Positions 58,051-64,000 of a stretch of 64,000 nucleotides of DNA are shown piece after piece. The notes beneath the pieces are model-generated. The model had not been told where the DNA came from and did no database searches. It saw only the letters and a list, made by a program, of their open reading frames with translations. How positions within the stretch are numbered: the stretch's first letter is position 1; each line of letters starts with the position of its first letter. The DNA comes from Daphnia carinata. Taxonomy: Eukaryota > Arthropoda > Branchiopoda > Diplostraca > Daphniidae. The translations under genes and the position numbers were made by a program. Location of the stretch: positions 496,001 through 560,000 of the forward strand of contig NC_081340.1 in assembly GCF_022539665.2 (NCBI RefSeq), written 5' to 3'.

Positions 58051-60330
58051 ACGGCGATGAACCGAAGGTGGAGGGACGAAAGAACAACCCATCTTGATGC
58101 GCGGTACGTCAGCGCCTCAGAACCCTGTTGGCGAAAATTAAAGTTTTCCTTTTTCGATCGTTCGCACGCCACCTATCGCCTGGCCGTCCATTGGCCGCGA
58201 GAACAGCGCATCTCTTTCATACCGGGAAACGAAATACAAGCCGCGATCAATGCTGCCTCGAGAGATACCAACTTGTCTGCTTCAAGTTGAATCGCATCGA
58301 CGAAGACGCACGTCAATATTTCTACAGAGAAATACCTCACCTCTGCGTTTTCGTTAAGAAAACCAATTCGTGAAAAGCTCGGGCGAAATGGGCGAAGATA
58401 ATCGGCAGCCTACACACGGTTGGCGTCCGGCAAGTGGAAAGGTATTGCCTTCGGTTGCTTCTCATCAACGTCAAGGGCACAACGAGCTTTGAAGATCTGC
58501 GAACCATCGACCAGGTTCTCCATCCTACATTAAAAGCTGCAGCAATAGCACTGAATTTGTTGGAAGACGACATCACTTGGGCTAGAGCCATGGAAGAAGC
58601 GGCTAAATTTCAAATGCCTCTTCAGCTTAGGCAACTATTTGTCGACATTTGCATCTTCTGCAATCCCTATGACGCTCTCCATCTCTTTGATACTAACCTG
58701 AACCATCTGATGGAAGACTTCATACGAAGTGGAGTAGAAATCAACGTGGCCAAGCACTTGTCTTTGAAATGGATTCAGGACAAGCTACGTTTCCACAATC
58801 AGACGATGGAAGATTTTTCCTTGCCTATCCCTGATTTCCAGATAAACCAACTGGCCGAGGTTCAGATAGGAAATAACAACGCAAATACTCGAAGAGAAAA
58901 GAGATTGATTGGCGAAAGTATGCTGGCCAACTCAACGACGGTCAACGCGCAGCCTTTGATCAAATCATGACTGCCGTTAACGATGTCAAGAACTTACATC
59001 CGCGACAGTATTTCCTGGATGGTCCTGGGGGAACGGCAAAGACTTTTCTCTACAACACCCTGATAACCGTTATACAAGGCCAAGGAAAACATGTCATTGC
59101 AGTGGATCCCACAGGGATCTCGTCGACTTTGCTGCTAAACGGGTCAACTTACCCAGTTCAAGATTTACTCTCCAATAACAGAGGCGACAAGATCGAAAAT
59201 CAAAGAAGGAAGCTACAGTGCGCAAATGATTAGGAACGCCAGTGTCATCATTTCTGACGAAGCTACAATGAAAACCAGCCACGCTCTCGACGCGATTAAT
59301 CATCTATTCCAAACTATAATGAAGGGTAGATCCCTACGGTGGTAAAGTTCTTTTGCTCGGCGGGGATTTTAGACAGTGCTTGCCTGTTGTCAGACACGGA
59401 AACTCAAAAGTCAAAGTCAAAATCACGGAAGCAACCATCATCAACAACGCGACATGGAATCTTTTCCGATAGCTTCGGTTAGTGCAGAACATACGCACTG
59501 AAGCCGGTAGCCAAGATTTTGCCGATTGGCTCATTAAACTGGGAAACTGAACTTTGGCACAAACACCGCGACTTAACGACCCAGAACTCATGGAAATCCC
59601 GAAAGACTTTCTCAGTATCCAAACAAATTTGATCGAACACGTATTTGGGAAAACCATCAAATCTCTTAAACGAAGGCGTGAAAGAACAAATTTGTAACAG
59701 AGCAATCTTATGAACCAAGAACGAAGATTGTCTCAGAATCAACGAAAACATTATAGGAGAGATGCCTGGTGTGCTGAAAGTCTGTAAGAGTATTGAAACC
59801 ATTCTGGGCTACCTCCGCAACAACTCAAACTGAAAATAGGACCTATCGTCATTCTTCTAAAAAACATTGACTCGCGAAAGGGACCTTGCAACGGCACCAG
59901 GCTCATCATCAAGGCATTCTGCGATAACCTGAATGTAGCAGAAATTGCGGCCGGCAAACACAAAGGACATAACGTTTTTCTGCCACGGATGACTATGTCT
60001 CCCACTGACTCTGACTTGCCATTCAAACTCAAGAGGTTACAGTTCCCTGTGCTTTTGGCTTTTGCCATGACTATCAACAAGTAGCAGGGACAGACCTTCG
60101 AACGAGTTGGCATTTACCTTCCGAAAGCCGTTTTCAGCCACGAGCAGCTAAACGTGGCATCCTCGCGAGCGACGTCAAGAGAAGGTGTCAAGATTCCATG
60201 CGAATAAACCGAGAAACACGGCAAGCTGCCTAGAAATATTCTGCATTCTAGGGCACAAGACGAAACCAAGATATTCATGAAAAACGTTGTTTACAAGGAA
60301 ATACTCCTTCAGTGGTAAAGCAACAAAAAA
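58051..60330 (+). pseudogene. Helitron Pif1-like helicase
   Basis: Continuation of the Helitron protein. 58434-58970 holds the linker domain (LPLQLRQLFVDICIFCNPYD-like, then LSLKWIQDKLRFHNQTMEDF). From 58967 the SF1B helicase starts: QYFLDGPGGTAKTFLYN, where the Walker A reads GTAKT instead of GTGKT. After a frameshift come ASVIISDEATMKTSHALDA (Walker B), LLLGGDFRQCLPVV, LVQNIRTEAGSQDFADWLI and stops near 59550 and 59697. The C-terminal motifs FPVLLAFAMTINK*QGQTF and LNVASSRATS end near 60170. The helicase would unwind the donor strand. At least four stops and several frameshifts make it dead. Confidence 0.88.
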
Positions 60331-60453
60331 GTGAAAAGTCGACGACCAATTGATATAGACAACCACCACAAAGAGGCACTAAATTTCGCCTCGGTCTACG
60401 AACCAAATAAGAAGCACGGGCATGGCCTTGGGGGCAGTTCCCAAGTGCACTAA

Positions 60454-60785
60454 TATGTGAATTGTCTGTTTATTTTGTTTGAAGAAACAAACGGTAGGCG
60501 CACGCGGCATCTGACTGAATACGTGAATAAGTAATTTCGTTCTTTTAAGCTCCAAAAAAGTTCGACCACCTGCTAAACGGTTTGACCTTTCTTCCAGTTT
60601 CCCCCTTCTTCCAACATCAATGCGAATGGTAATCTTTCTAACATTCTACTGCGGGAAAAATGGTTCGACCAATTGAAAGGGGTTCCAAATACCTTTAGCA
60701 AAGATTTGCATTTTTTCCATTTTCACCAGACGTGGTGAAAATCGTCCAACCACCGTCGTAGTTGCACGAGAAAAATTGGTCGCGT
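60454..60785 (+). repeat. Helitron-like 5' fragment or tail
   Basis: Shares spaced motifs with 55370-55560 (ggttcgac.a..tg, cctttagcaa.g, a T-rich ttttttccattttc). It may be a remnant of a second Helitron or belong to the first one's 3' region. No coding. Confidence 0.35.
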
Positions 60786-60789
60786 AAAT

Positions 60790-62684
60790 AAAACTGACAT
60801 CACGCCGGCAAAGGATAAAAAACTCTTCAAGTTTGTCCCCAGGGAAGGCTTACTCAACAACCGCGAGGACAGGACATATTGCCTTCTCACACTCGAGACA
60901 TCGGAGTTCTCAACCTACCTAAAGGACACCCTGCGGGAGAACCAGCTGAAGTTTCTCACGGACACCCTCCACCTGGTCTGTTACCTAAGAAAAGTGCAGT
61001 CCATATTCAATTTGGAAGCACTATTGCCGGAACTGAGATCTCTTCAGACCAAATTCAGCAACTTCCGGACATTGGTGCAACCGGATGGATTGCGGATAAC
61101 GAAGGATATCGGGGAAGCCCTCCTCCCGGCTACCAACGAATTGAGACAGTGGCTGTCATACATTCAGAGGACCCAGGAAGAACGGCAAACCACGCCGACT
61201 CCGTAAGTATCGCCGCATTCGGAACGCATTCCGAAGAGAAGGCGAGCACGCCAAGGAAACCGGCCTTCCAGCCAGTCACGCACTCAAGTCGCACTCACTC
61301 CTCAAGCCCAGCAATCCAGCGAGCAGGGACATCTGATAGTGCACCTTAGGCCATTACAAATAGCATTCCAGGACACCTTCAGAATCCACGGCGAAGAACG
61401 TTGAATCCTCCGATATTCGATCCAACCATGGTCAAATCTTGTTCCCATTCACGTGCAGCCACAGTCAACGACTTAAATGATTTCCAGACCAACCAAAACA
61501 CTTTTTCGCGCCTACAATTGCTTCCTTCCTTTTCGGTAAGTCCAATTTCTCGCTTTGACTCTTGGCTAGAATCTTTTGAAAGCATAGTTGATTTGGCAGC
61601 GTGGTCAGAAGAGAAAATTCCTCATATGCTGCGAGCTAAAATAATAGATAAGGCTTTTTCAGTACTTCAAAACATTGTCAGGCAGCATCCGCATGATTAT
61701 GCGTCTATTAAGAAGCGTTACTCGATCACTTTCATGGGATGAAAACGTCGATGTCTATATTTAAAAATTCAATGAGGTTAAACATAAACCGGGCGAAAAG
61801 ATTGTCGACTATGCGCACCACCTGCGCGAGATTTTGAAGAAGGCATACCCAGCAGGTTATGCAGAGAATTCGTTCACAATCATCTTGATGCAAAAATTTA
61901 TCGAGGGGTTGGATTCCAAATTGCAGGCCAAAGTACGTAGGAATTTCGCGACTTTAACGAGCTTGTTGCATCAACGCGTATTTATGCCGTTCGTTTGGAA
62001 GATTTAGAGACGGATCGGGAAAAACATGAATTTCTTACGGCAATCGATGGGTCGTTTGACACGAAATATTCGGATTTGACAGAACTCAAGCAAATGTTAA
62101 TCGACCAGAAAGAAATAGTCAATGATGTCGTTGCTAATATTAGTAAAGGGAATAAAAATGCGGAGAGCGCGAAAGAAAACAGGGAAGACATGAGGGATGT
62201 TCTTCATGAACTCACGCAAGCAGTAAAACAACTCCAAAGGGACAAGATAGATTATTCTTCTTCTCCAACAGGCAACCCTTATAAGACACAAGTTTCGTTC
62301 CAAATCAATAGCGGCATCCAAGAGAGAAATTGGAGACCTCCTCCTCATCGGCACAATACTAACACAAATTCTTACCAACATGCGGGATTCTCCAGTAGAC
62401 CTACACAGTCCACGCGCTCGTTTTCGAGACCTGTTAATGATTCACGAAATAGGTCTATTCAAACTGAAATAAGTTGCAATTTCTGGGGTTTTCGTGGCCA
62501 TACACAATCGGATTGCCGTAAATTCAAACGGCATAATCTGGAACAAGCACTGCCTTCAATTTTTTATTCTTGTTGTGAAATCGGACACAAATCGAATAAC
62601 TGTTCAGTAAATTCAGGAACGCCGATAGGCCGAATATTCCAGGTCCCCCTCGGCATCAGGGAAACCAATAAATATCAATTGTAG
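60790..62684 (+). pseudogene. gag: Gypsy family B gag
   Basis: Retrotransposon gag in several frames. An N-terminal open stretch (60790-61206) reads KLFKFVPREGLLNNREDRTY, then LLPELRSLQTKFSNFRTLV. The capsid-like domain follows (61530-61960): PISRFDSWLESFESIVDLAA, HMLRAKIIDKAFSVLQNIV, then ILKKAYPAGYAENSFTIILM. The region 61995-62684 is helical (TELKQMLIDQKEIVNDVVAN) and ends in two degraded CCHC knuckles (CNFWGFRGHTQSDC with Trp for the second Cys; SCCEIGHKSNNC lacking the first). A stop at 61741 and the frame changes make it a pseudogene. It differs from families A and env in sequence. Gag packages the RNA; the knuckles bind it. Confidence 0.75.
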
Positions 62685-62769
62685 CTTCGGGTTAGTTGAT
62701 AGGGAGCCTCAGTTGAAATCCCGACAAGTCGCAAAATTAACAACTATAACAAATTAATCGGTCCCTAGC

Positions 62770-63023
62770 ATTCCATTAAAAATTTTTCAGATTCCGATAC
62801 AAGCATTATTTGATAAAGGTGCGTATAAAAGTATTATTCACGAGAGAGTATTTCAGAAGTTACCCCCGAGAGGTCAAGCGATCTGCAGTCAGCTTGATTT
62901 CGATTTCTATGATGTAGGGGAGAAGAAGTTACACACGCTGGGAAGAGTAACATTGCCCGTACGATACGGATAGTCAGTTTTAAGACAGGAGTTTATTATT
63001 ACAAATGGTGTTTCTGAAGACTG
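62770..63023 (+). pseudogene. Gypsy family B protease fragment
   Basis: Follows gag: PIQALFDKGAYKSIIHERVF, where the retropepsin signature DTGA reads DKGA, then KLHTLGRVTLPVRYG, a TAG near 62973, and QEFIITNGVSEDC. It is cut at 63023 by the LTR of a family A element. The active-site change and the stop show it is dead. Confidence 0.7.
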
Positions 63024-63200
63024 TGTAACGAGCCCAAAGGCTAACCAAAGGAAGCCACACCTCTTACATCCCTCAGGCGTTCAGCAAGTGAAAGTGAATG
63101 TATCCCCTCCTACTTTATCTTGATATTTGTGTTCTGTAGTAGTATTCCTGTGTAGTACTTCGAATTTGAACAAGAGTCAGAACGAAACAAACCCTATCAG
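63024..63200 (+). repeat. 5' LTR of a Gypsy family A element
   Basis: Begins TGTAACGAGCCCAAAGGC at 63024 and follows the minus-strand LTRs at 5769 and 8627 for about 125 bp, to the ttgtgttctgtagtagt near 63145. Beyond that it diverges, so the LTR end is undefined. It inserted into the family B protease. The 3' LTR and target duplication lie outside the window. Confidence 0.75.
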
Positions 63201-63275
63201 ACCATCTCGACAAAAACGAATATCCTACAAATAGAATCAAAGAAGGAAGAAGTTAGCAAAGAGACACACAACGCA

Positions 63276-64000
63276 ATGCAATTATATTCATATTCATTGT
63301 TAGAACAAACGTTGCAACTACCAAGTAGTATAACAGCAGAAACTATCAGAAATACCACAAAGACCCTTAAAGAACGCGTAGTATCCCTCGGTGGCAACAC
63401 TGAAAACCTTGACAATTTATTACAGCAGATTAACATCGTGCACGGTAAAGAAAAAGAATTCCTATTCGGTACAATCAAAGTTTTGAAAAAGGAAGTAGTA
63501 CTTGCGCAGATTGCAGAGAAAAAATATTCGTCTGACCTTAACTCCGAGTTACAGAACTTACAGACAGCTAGATATCAACAAGAAAAAGGAAAAGAGTTCC
63601 AAATACACCTTAAGTAGTTCCCTCGAGCAACTCCAAGAAAATAACGAAGCACTCAAGAACTCCCTTGAAAAAGCTACCAACCGAACCAGCGAATTAGAAC
63701 GTAGCCTTGAAACTACCACAGCAACAGAAAGCCAATTGCAGAACCTTTTAAGAAAAAGAGAAGAAAACTACATAACTGTTGAGAGAGAAGGGCAAGAAAT
63801 AATTAGCAAACTTGAAGGTGAAAGAAAATAACTGATTAAGAGGTTAGAAACCACCGAGCAACAGATAAAAGCAGCCTTGGAAACAGACAAACAACTTCAG
63901 ACAGAAACAAAGGAAACAAAAGAAATCCTTGAAAACCTTATCTGAAAAAGCCGGGTTACGGAGAAGCCTGATAAATATTACTGCAAAGAATAAAAATCTT
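63276..64000 (+). pseudogene. gag: Gypsy family A gag, 5' part
   Basis: Starts MQLYSYSLLEQTLQLPSSIT at 63276 and encodes a mostly alpha-helical, coiled-coil protein (TLKERVVSLGGNTENLDNLL, FLFGTIKVLKKEVVLAQIAE). A frameshift near 63590-63615 moves it to another frame (LEQLQENNEALKNSLEKATN, QNLLRKREENYITVEREGQE), which matches the gag coil at 5530-5400. A TAA near 63829 and another break near 63943 follow before the window ends. It supplies the gag N-terminus that is missing from the left copy. Confidence 0.75.

Larger units (their letters stand above)
55261..60453 (+). mobile_element. Helitron, degenerate
   Basis: Rolling-circle transposon. The 5' end is TCTATGATCTTTATAAAAGC followed by a T/G-rich gtttgtttgtgtatctgtctg, as in many animal Helitrons, placed after an A. 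The proposed 3' end is CTAA at 60450-60453 followed by T, with a hairpin CTTGGG(60427-60432)/CCCAAG(60440-60445) just inside. Between them lie Rep and helicase frames. Satellite does not resume after 60453, and 60560-60740 resembles the 5' part, so the 3' end is less certain than the 5' end. Confidence 0.75.

Overview
This window looks like repeat-dense nuclear DNA from an arthropod, most likely a branchiopod crustacean of the Daphnia type. Reasons: intron-rich animal genes with short (about 40-110 bp) GT-AG introns, a broken gene for a secreted tyrosine/threonine-rich YYT-repeat protein of the kind I associate with Daphnia, and a very mixed transposon load (Ty3/Gypsy, LINE, Helitron, TIR elements, satellite). 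No prokaryotic or organellar signal was seen. The taxon is inference; no database search was possible.

Layout. 1-8630 (minus strand): two remnants of one Ty3/Gypsy family in tandem around a shared LTR. The right one keeps a large ankyrin-repeat ORF just before a polypurine tract and the LTR; the left one keeps gag, protease, RT, RNase H, a truncated integrase and the start of the same ankyrin ORF. Two copies of a TIR transposon ending in GATTGGCGG interrupt them. 8736-10435: a broken Tc1/mariner-like transposase and a TA-flanked TIR element. 10.5-16.8 kb: hairpin repeats and gene debris (pyrroline-5-carboxylate reductase-like, transportin-like, two unrecognised loci).

16846-27078: the only intact cellular genes, two SLC6-type Na+/Cl- coupled transporters arranged tail to tail. 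I assembled 17 exons (plus strand, 793 codons) and 18 exons (minus strand, 661 codons); both models stay in frame to the stop. Their intron positions differ at six places, and a third GATTGGCGG transposon sits in an intron of the second gene.

27623-33225: a 5.6 kb element bounded by exact GATTGGCGG inverted ends and built as a giant imperfect palindrome with arms of about 2 kb. 33.2-34.1 kb: integrase debris. 35.6 kb: YYT-repeat pseudogene. 36832-45712 (minus strand): an envelope-bearing Gypsy element with 3' LTR, intact env-like ORF, an unusual proline-rich accessory ORF and pol (one nonsense codon); gag, protease and most of the 5' LTR are deleted.

45.7-50.7 kb: an unrecognised coding relic, a 5'-truncated LINE, a tRNA-derived sequence and a candidate solo LTR. 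51057-55260: a 70-bp satellite invaded by two solo LTRs of the env-element family and by two other insertions. 55261-60453: a degenerate Helitron (zinc finger, HUH Rep, Pif1-like helicase). 60.8-63.02 kb: gag and protease of another Gypsy family, cut by a fresh LTR plus gag of the ankyrin-ORF family that runs off the right edge.

How it fits together: the transporters are probably the functional content; the rest is layered transposon insertion, and the nesting order can be read directly from interrupted reading frames and target-site duplications.
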